Assembly (NCBI GenBank): GCA_018139225.1
Contig: JAGSNX010000001.1
Span: forward strand, 1,178,001-1,242,000
From: Microvirga sp. SRT01
GTDB taxonomy: Bacteria > Pseudomonadota > Alphaproteobacteria > Sphingomonadales > Sphingomonadaceae
Reading direction: 5' to 3'
Length of the DNA: 64,000 nucleotides
The translations under genes were made by a program, and so were the position numbers. The notes under the pieces were generated by a model, which made no database searches, was not told the origin of the DNA, and saw only the letters and a program-made list of their open reading frames with translations. Shown piece by piece: positions 54,801 through 63,679 of this stretch (positions are counted from its first letter, which is position 1; every line of letters starts with the position of its first letter).

Positions 54801-56037
54801 CGGCGAGCGCGGTGGTGCTGCTCTCGCCCCCGGCGACGGCCTGCGCGACGAGATCGAAATAGCCGGTGCCGACCTCACGCTGGTGACGCGTGGCGGTGTA
54901 ACCTTTGGCTTCGCTGGCGAATTCGGCCTGTTGCAGCTCCGAATAGGCCGCCATGCCGCGGTCACGGTAGCCGGACGCCAGTTCGTACATGCCGTGATTG
55001 AGCTGGTGGAAGCCGGCGAGCGTGACGAACTGGTACTTGTATCCCATCGCGCCGATCTCCCGCTGGAAGCGAGCGATGTCGTCCTTGTCGAGGTTCGCCT
55101 CCCAGTTGAAACTCGGCGAGCAATTATAGGCGAGCATCTTGTTCGGGTGTTCGCGCTTGATCGTCTCCGCGAACCGCCGCGCATCGTCGAGGTTCGGGTG
55201 CGACGTCTCCCACCACAGCAGGTCGGCATGCGACGCGAATGCCAGCCCACGCTTGATGCAATGATCGACACCGGTACCGTCCTTGAGGCGGAAGAACCCT
55301 TCCGGCGTGCGTTCGCCGGTCAGGAACTCGTGATCGCGCTCGTCCACGTCGCTGGTGATGAGCTTCGCGCTTTCGGCGTCGGTGCGGGCACAGATCACGG
55401 TCGGCACGCCCGACACGTCGGCGGCGAGGCGCGCCGCATCGAGGTTGCGGATATGCGCCTGCGTCGGGATCAGCACCTTGCCACCCAGATGGCCGCACTT
55501 CTTTTCGGAGGCGAGCTGATCCTCGTAATGCACGCCCGCCGCGCCTGCCGCGATGTAGGCCTTCATGATCTCGAAGCAGTTGAGCGGACCGCCAAAGCCA
55601 GCCTCCGCATCCGCGACGATCGGCGCGAACCAGTCGCGTTGCGCGCCGCCCTCCGAATGTTCGATCTGGTCGGCGCGTTGCAGCGCATTGTTGATGCGCT
55701 TGCACAGTTCCGGGCCGGCATTGGCGGGGTAGAGCGATTGGTCCGGGTACATCGCGCCGGCGGTGTTGGCATCTGCGGCGACCTGCCACCCGGAGAGGTA
55801 GATCGCCTTCAGTCCGGCGCGGACCATCTGCATCGCCTGATTGCCGGTCATCGCGCCGAGCGAGTGGACGTAATCTTCCGTATTCAGAAGGTCCCACAGC
55901 TTCAGCGCGCCACGCTTCGCCAGCGTATGTTCGATCGGCACCGATCCGCGCAGCTTGGCGACATCCTCCGGCGAATAGGGACGCTCGATCCCGTCGAAGC
56001 GACCGGGAGGCGAGGGAACGAGATCGTCGAAGGTCAT
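54763..56037 (-). CDS. aceA: Isocitrate lyase
   Basis: 424-residue glyoxylate-shunt enzyme that splits isocitrate to succinate and glyoxylate. The active-site [29 protein letters not shown] and [10 protein letters not shown] segments are complete. The ATG at 56037 has AAAGGA upstream; a GTG 6 bases earlier lies too near to that site. The last codons (QFHKAA) are tandemly duplicated: 18-base units run on past the stop. It is divergent from a short-chain acyl-sensing regulator, which probably controls it. Confidence 0.96.
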   Translation of the reverse strand: MTFDDLVPSPPGRFDGIERPYSPEDVAKLRGSVPIEHTLAKRGALKLWDLLNTEDYVHSLGAMTGNQAMQMVRAGLKAIYLSGWQVAADANTAGAMYPDQSLYPANAGPELCKRINNALQRADQIEHSEGGAQRDWFAPIVADAEAGFGGPLNCFEIMKAYIAAGAAGVHYEDQLASEKKCGHLGGKVLIPTQAHIRNLDAARLAADVSGVPTVICARTDAESAKLITSDVDERDHEFLTGERTPEGFFRLKDGTGVDHCIKRGLAFASHADLLWWETSHPNLDDARRFAETIKREHPNKMLAYNCSPSFNWEANLDKDDIARFQREIGAMGYKYQFVTLAGFHQLNHGMYELASGYRDRGMAAYSELQQAEFASEAKGYTATRHQREVGTGYFDLVAQAVAGGESSTTALAESTEAAQFHKAA

Positions 56038-56129
56038 TGTCACATCCTTTACAGTGTCGTCCGTCTTGTCCGACGAAGTGGAGGAAGCGGAGGCGAACGA
56101 AAAGATGTCCCCCTTTCTTCATGCGGTCG

Positions 56130-56152
56130 CGAAGTGGAGAACTTCCACTTCG
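56130..56152. promoter_or_regulatory. Inverted repeat in the aceA/regulator intergenic region
   Basis: CGAAGTGGA and TCCACTTCG form a perfect 9-bp inverted repeat around GAACT. It lies between aceA and its divergent XRE-family regulator, so it is the best operator candidate. A half-site GAAGTGGAGGAAG also occurs near 56074, closer to the aceA start. Confidence 0.6.
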
Positions 56153-56236
56153 GCGACTGTCATGGTGTAAATCGTTGACATAATCCGGGCTCCTGTCGAC
56201 TGTGTGTAGAAATACAGGATCGGGAGGCTGTAGGAC

Positions 56237-57643
56237 ATGGCCGGGGCAGGAACAGGTGGGCGCAAGCTGCTGGCGGGACATGCGCTGCGGCGGCTGCGGC
56301 GGGCGCAGGGACTCAGTCAGGTACAGATGGCGGAGATGCTGGAGGTCAGCACCAGCTATGTGAACCTGATCGAGCGTAACCAGCGGCCGGTATCGGCGGC
56401 GATCGTGATGCGACTGGTCGAACGGTTCGACTTCGACCCGCGCGCGCTGGCGGCAGACGCGCCGGGCGGTGGTGCGGCGGCGATGCGGCGGCGGCTGGCC
56501 GACCCGATGTTCGCCGATCTGGAGATCGATCGTAACGAGGTCGAGGAATGGCTGGCCGCCGCCCCCGGCGGTGCGGCGGCGTTCGCAAGGGTGTTCGACC
56601 GGCTGGGTAGTGGTGGCAGCGAGGGCGGAGCGCCCGTGGCCGACGATCCGTTCGCGGAGGTCCGACGCGCGATCGGGCGGTGGCGAAATCATTTCGCCGA
56701 CCTCGACGCGTCGGCGGAGGCGCTGGCGGACGAGCTGCGGCTAGGCGCGGGTGATCTGCACGGCGCGGTCGCGGAGCGGTTGCGCGTGCGGCACAGCCTG
56801 TCGATCCGGGTGCTGCCGGTGGACGTGCTGCCGGATGTGCTGCGGCGGCTGGACCTGCATGCGCGGCAGCTGCAGCTGTCGGAATTGCTGGGGCCTTCCG
56901 CGCGGACCTTCGCGGCGGCGTTCCAACTGGCGCAGATCGAGGCGCGGGCGGAAATCGACGCGCTGGTGCGCGGCGAGGCGTTCGTGGCGCGCGCGGCGGA
57001 GCGGCTGTTCCGGCGGCATCTGGCCGGATATTGGGCGGCGGCGCTGATGATGCCCTATGCCCGGTTCCTGCGTGGATGCGAGGCGACGGGCTACGACGTG
57101 GAGCTGCTGGGGCGGCGGTTCGGAGCGGGGTTCGAGCAGGTGGCGCATCGGCTGACGACGCTGAGCCGGGTCGGCGCGCGGGGGCTGCCGTTCTTCATGA
57201 TCCGCGTCGATCGCGCCGGACAATCCTCGAAACGCTATCCGGGTGCGAGCGGAGCGGCGCTGGTCGAGGTCGAGGGGCGATGCCCGCTGTGGCGGCTACA
57301 TCATGCGTTCGATCGACCGGGCGAGGTAGCGACCCAACTGGTTGAACTGGAGGACGGCGCACGATTCGTGACGATGGCGCGGACGGTGACGCCGCAGGTG
57401 CGGCGGGTTGGTGGCGTGCCGGTGGAATTCGCGGTTGGGCTGGGGGTGGCGGCGGAGTTCGCGCGCGGGCTGGCGGCGGCACGCGGGCTGGACCTCGGCG
57501 GCAGCGCCACGCCGATCGGGCTGGGATGCCGCGCGTGCGTGCGCGCGGACTGTCCGCAGCGGTCCGCGCCACCGGCGGGACGCGCGCTGACGGTGAACGA
57601 ACGTGAGCGGCGGATCACGGCGCTGACCTTCGCGGGGGATTGA
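56237..57643 (+). CDS. XRE-family short-chain acyl-CoA-type regulator (RamB-like)
   Basis: 468 residues. The N-terminal XRE helix-turn-helix (LRRLRRAQGLSQVQMAEMLEVSTSYVNLIERNQRPVSAAI; shown in part) is followed by an IrrE-like metallopeptidase-type region and a C-terminal DUF2083 domain with four cysteines (GCRACVRADCPQR). The family senses short acyl groups and controls acetate and propionate genes, including isocitrate lyase. Divergent placement from aceA across a palindrome supports this. The start ATG at 56237 has a GGGAGG site. Confidence 0.88.
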   Translation: MAGAGTGGRKLLAGHALRRLRRAQGLSQVQMAEMLEVSTSYVNLIERNQRPVSAAIVMRLVERFDFDPRALAADAPGGGAAAMRRRLADPMFADLEIDRNEVEEWLAAAPGGAAAFARVFDRLGSGGSEGGAPVADDPFAEVRRAIGRWRNHFADLDASAEALADELRLGAGDLHGAVAERLRVRHSLSIRVLPVDVLPDVLRRLDLHARQLQLSELLGPSARTFAAAFQLAQIEARAEIDALVRGEAFVARAAERLFRRHLAGYWAAALMMPYARFLRGCEATGYDVELLGRRFGAGFEQVAHRLTTLSRVGARGLPFFMIRVDRAGQSSKRYPGASGAALVEVEGRCPLWRLHHAFDRPGEVATQLVELEDGARFVTMARTVTPQVRRVGGVPVEFAVGLGVAAEFARGLAAARGLDLGGSATPIGLGCRACVRADCPQRSAPPAGRALTVNERERRITALTFAGD

Positions 57644-57736
57644 GGACGCCGGGTCGGCGTGCAGGCCGCGAGCGAAGGGAGCACGGCGGGTCCCGGAACA
57701 GCCCGACCGCCAGATCGACGCGCGCGGCCCGCGCGG

Positions 57737-58436
57737 TCAGGCCTCCTTCCACGACAAGGGTTCCCTGCGGGCGACCGTGACCTCGACGGGCACCGGCGGC
57801 GACACCGTCGCCGGCCACCGTGCCGCGATAAACCGGCTCTTGGCGACCCAGGCCAGCGAGACGCTGTCCGACTGATTGCCGCCGAGGATGCGATAGGCGT
57901 CCGCATCCTCGCCCGCATAAAAGCCGACATGACCCAATCCGCTGTCCCTGGTCTTTCGCCAGAAGACCATGACCGCACCCGGCGTGGGCTTCGTCGCGAT
58001 GCCGAACGCGCCCCACGCGCGGGCACTCAGCACGCGGGTCGGTAAAGGTTCGCGGTCCAGTGTCGACGAGATGCAGTGGCCGACGAACAGGCCGCACCAG
58101 GGAATGTCGTCCGACTTGTAATCGAGCGTCTTCATATCCTTGACCCATTCGATGATCTCCGGGTTCGATCCCACGCCGGGATGTTCGCGAGTACCGAGCA
58201 GCCGCTGGGCTTCCTTGAACCAGACCAGGCTGGGATCATCCAGTTTTCGCGGCAGCTTCGTATCGGGGAAGAGCTCGGCGAGTGTCAGATTTCCAAGGAT
58301 TCCATCTGCCTGCAAGTTGTTGCTGTCCTGAAAGGACCGTAATGCAGATGCCGTCTGCCGTCCCCAGACTCCGTCCAGTGCACCGGGCTTGTAACCCTTT
58401 TGCGCCAGCGCCTGCTGTACCTAGATGATCTTCATG
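57737..58436 (-). pseudogene. Peptidoglycan-binding + TIGR02594-type protein with amber codon 5
   Basis: Read from ATG 58436 the protein would begin MKII, then TAG at 58421-58423, then VQQALAQKGYKPGALDGVWG, a peptidoglycan-binding repeat, followed by the TIGR02594-type domain (IPWCGLFVGHCI, GHVGFYAGEDADAY and GGNQSDSVSLAW) of cell-wall hydrolases or phage-type enzymes. A strong GGGGGGA site precedes ATG 58436. A restart at TTG 58315 would lose most of the binding domain. Either the gene is disabled, or the base is a mistake, or a suppressor reads it. Confidence 0.75.
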
Positions 58437-58675
58437 ATAATTCCCCCCGACTCGCCCTCGAACGTGGGATACTCGCGCGCATGGATGACGGAGTCTATCA
58501 CTCATGCTGCATATGTTGCCGATTGTTGTGGTCGGTCGACCCACGTCTTGCCGGATTGGCCGGCGTCGCCGCGCGTTGATCGGCACGACCGGCGAAGAGT
58601 GGCTTTCGCGCGACGAATCAGAACGCTAGGCGAGACGCGGGGCCGCCGGTGCGGCGCCTGCCGGAGTGCCTGTCC

Positions 58676-60502
58676 ATGCGTTCGATGTTGCCCGTTCTTC
58701 TGCTCGCCTCCGCTGCCCTGATCGCGGTGGTTGGGGTGCCGGCGATCGCCTCGGGTCAGGCGTTGCCGCCGCCCGTGCCTGTCGCCGGCGACGGGCCGGA
58801 GGATGCGCGATTGAAGCGGTTGTTCTATGACAGCGACGAGCGGGATCTGGCTCTGTCGCCGCTCGGTGCGATCGCGCGCGGGGACATGCGCTACGCCGAC
58901 CAGTTCGGCGAGTATCTGACCGACGCGCGGCTGGCGCGGGACAAGCGCAATCTGGAAGCCGACCTGAAGGCGCTGAACGCAATCGATCGTGCGACGCTGA
59001 CGCCGGTCGATCGCATCGCATACGACGTGTTCCGCAACCAGATCGAGATCGGGCTGAAGGGCTATACGCCCGAACTGCTGGCGATCGTCCGGTTGCTCCC
59101 GGTCAGCCATTTCGACGGGTTCCAGACCTTCTACCCGGACTTCGCGTCGGGCAAGGGGGCGGCGCCGTTCAAGGCGGTGCAGGATTACGACAATAACCTG
59201 AAGCGCAACGCCGGCTATGCGGCGCTGTACCAGCGGCTGACCGACCGGTTGCGCGAGGGCATGGCGAAGGGCGTGACGCAGCCCAAGCTGGTCGTGCGCA
59301 ACATGATCGCGCAGTTCGATAACCTGATCGCGGAGGGCGTCGAGAAGTCGACCTTCTACGCACCTGTCACGATGTTCCCGGACGGCATCCCGGCGACCGA
59401 GCGCGTGCGGCTGACGGCGGCCTATGCGGCGCAGGTGCGTGACGTGATCCTGCCGGCGCATCGCGCGTTCCGCGACTTCCTCGCGAAAGAGTATCTGGCG
59501 AAGGCGCGCGATACGGTCGGGCTGTCGGCGCTGCCCGGCGGCGCGGCGCTGTACGCCCACAATATCGAGCAGAACACGACACTGCCGCTGAAGGCGGAGG
59601 ACGTCCACCAACTCGGCCTGTCGGAAGTGGCGCGGATTACGCGGGAGATGACGGCGCAGCAGAAGGCGGTCGGGTTCAAGGGCACGCTGGCGCAGTTCTT
59701 CGACCACCTGCGTACCGACGCACAGTTCCAGCCCAAGTCGGCGGAGGCGCTGCGCGCCGGGTACGAGGCGATCGGCAAGCGCATCGATGCGCGGGTGCGC
59801 GAGCAGTTCTCGCTGATTCCGAAGACTCCGCTCGAAATCCGGCCGGTGCCCGATTTCCGCGCCAAGACCGATGCGGCGGGATCGTACCAGCAGGGCACGC
59901 CGGACGGATCGCGGCCGGGCATCTTCTATTACAACACCTACGATCTGCCGACGCGGTTCACCTGGGGGATGGAGACGCTGTACTTGCACGAGGCGGTGCC
60001 GGGACATCATTTCCAGATCAGTCTGGCGCAGGAGAATGCGGCCCTGCCCGCGTTCATGCGCTTCGGCGGCAACACCGCCTATGTCGAGGGATGGGCGCTG
60101 TATGCGGAGACGCTGTGGCCCGATCTGGGCATGGAGACGGACCCGTATCAGCGGATGGGTGGCCTGTCCGACGAGATGCTGCGCGCGATGCGGCTGGTGG
60201 TCGACACCGGCATCCACGCCAAGGGGTGGAGCCGCGAGCAGGCGATCGATTACATGCTCGCCAATTCGCCGATGAGCCGGACGGATGCGACGGCGGAGGT
60301 GGAGCGCTACATCGCGATCCCCGGACAGGCGCTGGCGTACAAGATCGGACAGCTCACGATCCTGAAGCTGAAGGCGCAGGCGAAGGCCAAGCAGGGCACG
60401 GCGTTCAACCCGCGCGCGTTCCATGCGGCGGTGCTGGATTCGGGGGCGCTGCCGATGCCGGTGCTGGAGAAGAAGATCGGGGACTGGCTGGCGGCCAAGT
60501 AG
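58676..60502 (+). CDS. DUF885-family zinc metallopeptidase
   Basis: 608 residues with a signal peptide (LLLASAALIAVVGVPAIASGQ). The mature part is a DUF885 protein; the zinc motif HEAVPGHHFQISLAQE is intact and AYVEGWALYAETL carries the third ligand Glu. Family members are exported peptidases of unclear substrate. The ATG at 58676 gives a clean signal peptide; an earlier start at 58649 would add nine residues. Followed by a type A repeat. Confidence 0.9.
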   Translation: MRSMLPVLLLASAALIAVVGVPAIASGQALPPPVPVAGDGPEDARLKRLFYDSDERDLALSPLGAIARGDMRYADQFGEYLTDARLARDKRNLEADLKALNAIDRATLTPVDRIAYDVFRNQIEIGLKGYTPELLAIVRLLPVSHFDGFQTFYPDFASGKGAAPFKAVQDYDNNLKRNAGYAALYQRLTDRLREGMAKGVTQPKLVVRNMIAQFDNLIAEGVEKSTFYAPVTMFPDGIPATERVRLTAAYAAQVRDVILPAHRAFRDFLAKEYLAKARDTVGLSALPGGAALYAHNIEQNTTLPLKAEDVHQLGLSEVARITREMTAQQKAVGFKGTLAQFFDHLRTDAQFQPKSAEALRAGYEAIGKRIDARVREQFSLIPKTPLEIRPVPDFRAKTDAAGSYQQGTPDGSRPGIFYYNTYDLPTRFTWGMETLYLHEAVPGHHFQISLAQENAALPAFMRFGGNTAYVEGWALYAETLWPDLGMETDPYQRMGGLSDEMLRAMRLVVDTGIHAKGWSREQAIDYMLANSPMSRTDATAEVERYIAIPGQALAYKIGQLTILKLKAQAKAKQGTAFNPRAFHAAVLDSGALPMPVLEKKIGDWLAAK

Positions 60503-60520
60503 GGCAGAAGAGCAACATGC

Positions 60521-60600
60521 CGTCACCCCAGCGAAAGCTGGGGTCTCGTAGTGGCGGCGGGGATCAATCGCCTGAGATCCCAGCTTTCGCTGGGATGACG
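60521..60600. repeat. Palindromic intergenic repeat, type A copy 3
   Basis: Left arm CGTCACCCCAGCGAAAGCTG plus GGGTCTC; right arm GAGATCCCAGCTTTCGCTGG plus GATGACG. The arms pair over about 27 bases. It lies between the DUF885 gene and the convergent astD gene. The arm edges (CGTCA...TGACG) match copy 2. Confidence 0.75.
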
Positions 60601-60619
60601 GTGGAGGTTACCCCGCCCC

Positions 60620-62029
60620 CTAAGCGTCCCGCAGCCCGATCCCGATCGCCGCTCTCGCCGCGTCGCTTTCGCTGCTGACGACCGGATAGGCGCAGTAATC
60701 GGCGGCGTAATACGCGCTGGGGCGGTGATTGCCGGACCAGCCGATGCCGCCGAACGGCGCATTGCTGGCGGCGCCGTTGGTCGGACGGTTCCAGTTGACG
60801 ACGCCGGCGCGGATATTCGCCCAGAAGCGATCGTAGAGCGCCGGCGTCTGGCTGACGAGCGCCGCCGACAGGCCGTATCGCGTGTTGTTGGCCTCCGCGA
60901 TGGCGGCGTCGAAGTCGGCGGTGCGGAACACCTGCAGGATCGGGCCGAACAGTTCGAGGTCGGGACGCTCCGCCATGTTCGTGACGTCGATCATGGCGGG
61001 GGCGAGGAATGGCAGACGGTCGTCGGGCCGCTCCAGATGCCGGATCGGGCGGCCGCCGCGCATCAGCAGCGACAGGAAGCTCTCCGTCAGCTGGTCGGCG
61101 GCCTCGTTGTCGATCACCGGGCCCATGAAGGGCGCGGGCGTGTCGTGCGGCGCGCCGACGATGATCCGCTGGCAGATGCGCCCGATCGCGTCGATCAGCC
61201 CGTCATAGAGCGAGTCCTGCACGATCAGGCGACGCGCGGCGGTGCAGCGCTGGCCGGCGCTGGTGAAGGCGGATTGCACGACCAGCACGGCGGCGGTGTG
61301 GAGGTCCGGCGTATCCCACACGACGATGGGATTGTTGCCACCCATTTCCAGCGCCAGGATTTTCTCCGGTCGCGTCGCGAACAGGCGGTTGAGCGCAATG
61401 CCCGTGCGCGCCGAACCGGTGAACAGAAGACCGTCGATGTCGCGGTGTTCGGCGAGTGCCTTGCCCTGATCGGGACCCCCGACGAGCAGCCGCACCGACC
61501 CCTCCGGCACGCCCGCCGCGTGGTAGCAGTCGACGAGGAACTTGCCCGTCGCAGGCGTCTTCTCGGACGGCTTGAACACCACCGCATTGCCGGCGATCAG
61601 CGCGGGCACGATGTGGCCGTTGGGCAGGTGCGCGGGGAAGTTGTACGGCCCCAGCACCGCGAGCACGCCGTGCGGCTTGTGACGCAGCGCCACGCGGGCA
61701 CCGGCGGCGGCCTCCATCCGGCGTTGCGCGGTGCGGTCGGCATAGGCGGTGGCGGAAATATCGACCTTGGCGATCACCGATTCGACTTCGGTGCGTGCCT
61801 CCCACAGGGGCTTGCCGGTCTCGCGCGCGATGACGTCGACGAACGCGTCCTGACGCTGGCGGACGACGTTGGCGAAGCGGCGCATCGTCTCGATCCGGAA
61901 CGCCAGCGGCTGCGCGGCCCAGCCGGCCCAACCGGTGCGTGCCGCCGCCACCTCCGCATCGACGTCGCCGATGGGCAGCCGTGCCAGCTCGGCTCCGGTC
62001 GCAGGTTCGAAGGAGATGATCTCGCTCAT
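60620..62029 (-). CDS. astD: Succinylglutamate-semialdehyde dehydrogenase
   Basis: 469-residue aldehyde dehydrogenase of the arginine succinyltransferase pathway. It keeps the ALDH motifs LFTGSARTGIALNR, the Glu-containing LALEMGGNNP and catalytic Cys in TSAGQRCTAARRL. The end IGWSGNHRPSAYYAADYCAYPV is specific to AstD. No other ast gene is in the window, so the rest of the pathway lies elsewhere or is absent. Confidence 0.93.
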   Translation of the reverse strand: MSEIISFEPATGAELARLPIGDVDAEVAAARTGWAGWAAQPLAFRIETMRRFANVVRQRQDAFVDVIARETGKPLWEARTEVESVIAKVDISATAYADRTAQRRMEAAAGARVALRHKPHGVLAVLGPYNFPAHLPNGHIVPALIAGNAVVFKPSEKTPATGKFLVDCYHAAGVPEGSVRLLVGGPDQGKALAEHRDIDGLLFTGSARTGIALNRLFATRPEKILALEMGGNNPIVVWDTPDLHTAAVLVVQSAFTSAGQRCTAARRLIVQDSLYDGLIDAIGRICQRIIVGAPHDTPAPFMGPVIDNEAADQLTESFLSLLMRGGRPIRHLERPDDRLPFLAPAMIDVTNMAERPDLELFGPILQVFRTADFDAAIAEANNTRYGLSAALVSQTPALYDRFWANIRAGVVNWNRPTNGAASNAPFGGIGWSGNHRPSAYYAADYCAYPVVSSESDAARAAIGIGLRDA

Positions 62030-62181
62030 GATCGCCCTTCATAGACGCGGCCAGCTTGCGGGCAAGTGAAGGCGCGCATTCGTTTGCGGAACGCGAAAAC
62101 GATCACAGAGGATGCGAGAAGTCGTTGGAGCGGCAGGGCGCGCGGCAGCAGGAGGCCTGGACGGGGGATTAGGGGAGCACG

Positions 62182-62286
62182 ATGCGGAGATTGCCGGTGG
62201 GCGTATACGTCGCGAGCGCGGCCGCGCTGGGGTGGGTCGTATTGGCGGGTGGCGCGGAACTGCTGTGGCTGGCGTTCCGCCACTGA
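62182..62286 (+). CDS. Very small single-helix membrane protein candidate
   Basis: 34 residues, MRRLPVGVYVASAAALGWVV at the start, then LAGGAELLWLAFRH. One hydrophobic helix with a basic N-terminus. A GGGGAG site lies 6 bases before ATG 62182. It sits between the divergent-facing astD and the SelO-type gene. Unknown. Confidence 0.5.
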   Translation: MRRLPVGVYVASAAALGWVVLAGGAELLWLAFRH

Positions 62287-62289
62287 ATG

Positions 62290-63642
62290 TCAGCGCAGCG
62301 CCGCCCCGAACGCGCGGATCGCGGCGACCTTTTCGGTGAGCGCGGACCAGTCTTCATCGTCGGCGATGCGCGCCCAGATCGCCTCCACCTCGTCGATCAG
62401 CATCGAACAGGGTTCGCCGGTCCAATAGTCGCCCCGCGCCTTGCGCGGAACGAAAGCGGCGGCGCGGCTGCGGACGTCCGCCCAGTCGTCGCCATAGCTG
62501 TCGGGCAAGGGTACCGCGAAGGCGTCGTGGAAGAACCCGTCAAGCGGATGGCCGGTGGCGCGCAGCGTCGCCTCCACCGCCCGCACCAGCGCGCGATCGT
62601 CGGGCGTGCCGAGCGGCGTCAGCCCCATTCGCCACAGCACCGCCTCCACCAGCGCCTGCTGGAAACGCGGCGAATAGCGCTCCACCGTCTCGATCAGCGC
62701 GTCGCTCTCCGCGATCGGGCGGAGCGAGGCGGCAAGCTGCATCACGTTCCAGCCGATCGCCTCCGGCTGACGGCCGAACGCGTAGAGGCCCTGCTGGTCG
62801 AAATAGGCGGCGGTGAAGGCAGGGTCCCAGGTCGGTGCGAGCCGCCAAGGGCCGTAATCGAAGCTCTCGCCGGTGACGTTGATGTTGTCGGTGTTGAGCA
62901 CGCCGTGGACGAAGCCTGCGGCCATATATTGCGCCGAGAGCGTCGCGGCGCGACCGACGACGAGGTCGAGCAGGCGCACCGGATCGCCAGCCGGCTCGTC
63001 GAACAGTTTCGTCAGGGCATAGTCGGTCAGGCGGCGCAGGCCGTCGTCGTCCCGCAGATAGGCGAGCCGCTGAAAACTGCCGATGCGGATATGGCCGTGG
63101 CTAAGCCGGACCATCACCGCCGACCGCGTGGGCGACGGCTCGTCGCCGCGGTCCAGTTGCTCGCCGGTCTCGATCAGCGACAAAGTGGAGGATGTGGAGA
63201 CACCGAGCGCGTCGAGCATCTCCGTCGCCAGCACTTCGCGCACGCCGCCCTTCAGCGTCAGGCGACCGTCGCCGAAGCGGCTCCACGGCGTCTGCCCCGA
63301 TCCCTTGGTGCCGAGATCGACCAGCCGGCCGTGCGCGTCGCGCATCTGCGCAAAGGTGAAGCCGCGACCGTCGCCAAGATCGGGATTGTAGGTCCGGAAC
63401 TGGTGGCCGTGATAGCGCAGCGCCAGCGGCTGCGGCAACGTATCCGGCAGTGGTTTGAAGCGCCCGAAATGCGCGATCCATTCCTCGTCGCTCAACGCGT
63501 CGAGGCCGACCGTGGCGGCGGCGCGATCGTTACGGAAGCGCAGCCGCGTCTCCGGAAAATTCGCCGCGGCGACCGGGTCGACGAAGGTCGGGCCGAGATC
63601 GAGCAGGGCGGCGGCGGGGCGATAGGCTTGCGTCACGGGCAT
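62290..63642 (-). CDS. selO: SelO/YdiU-family protein AMPylase (pseudokinase)
   Basis: About 450 residues. The ancient kinase-like fold transfers AMP to Ser/Thr/Tyr. Motifs include DLGTKGSGQTPWSRFGDGRLTLKGGVREVL, FVHGVLNTDNINVTGESFDYGPW and FDQQGLYAFGRQPEAIGWN. The C-terminal selenocysteine of eukaryotic SelO is not present, as in bacterial forms. ATG at 63642 is favoured (MPVTQAYRPAAALLDLGPTFV); an in-frame Met 13 codons earlier is possible. The gene stops 4 bases after the small ORF end. Confidence 0.92.
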   Translation of the reverse strand: MPVTQAYRPAAALLDLGPTFVDPVAAANFPETRLRFRNDRAAATVGLDALSDEEWIAHFGRFKPLPDTLPQPLALRYHGHQFRTYNPDLGDGRGFTFAQMRDAHGRLVDLGTKGSGQTPWSRFGDGRLTLKGGVREVLATEMLDALGVSTSSTLSLIETGEQLDRGDEPSPTRSAVMVRLSHGHIRIGSFQRLAYLRDDDGLRRLTDYALTKLFDEPAGDPVRLLDLVVGRAATLSAQYMAAGFVHGVLNTDNINVTGESFDYGPWRLAPTWDPAFTAAYFDQQGLYAFGRQPEAIGWNVMQLAASLRPIAESDALIETVERYSPRFQQALVEAVLWRMGLTPLGTPDDRALVRAVEATLRATGHPLDGFFHDAFAVPLPDSYGDDWADVRSRAAAFVPRKARGDYWTGEPCSMLIDEVEAIWARIADDEDWSALTEKVAAIRAFGAALR

Positions 63643-63679
63643 GGCCCGATATGGGTGGCGCGCACCGGGAGACGCAAGC

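Noticed and set aside
58502..60526. Minus-strand open frame of about 674 codons opposite the DUF885 gene
   Set aside because: The plus-strand frame has a signal peptide and zinc motif; the minus frame has none and is very rich in Arg.
62112..62339. 75-codon frame overlapping the 34-codon ORF near selO
   Set aside because: Gly/Arg-rich, no ribosome-binding site, and runs into the selO 3' end.
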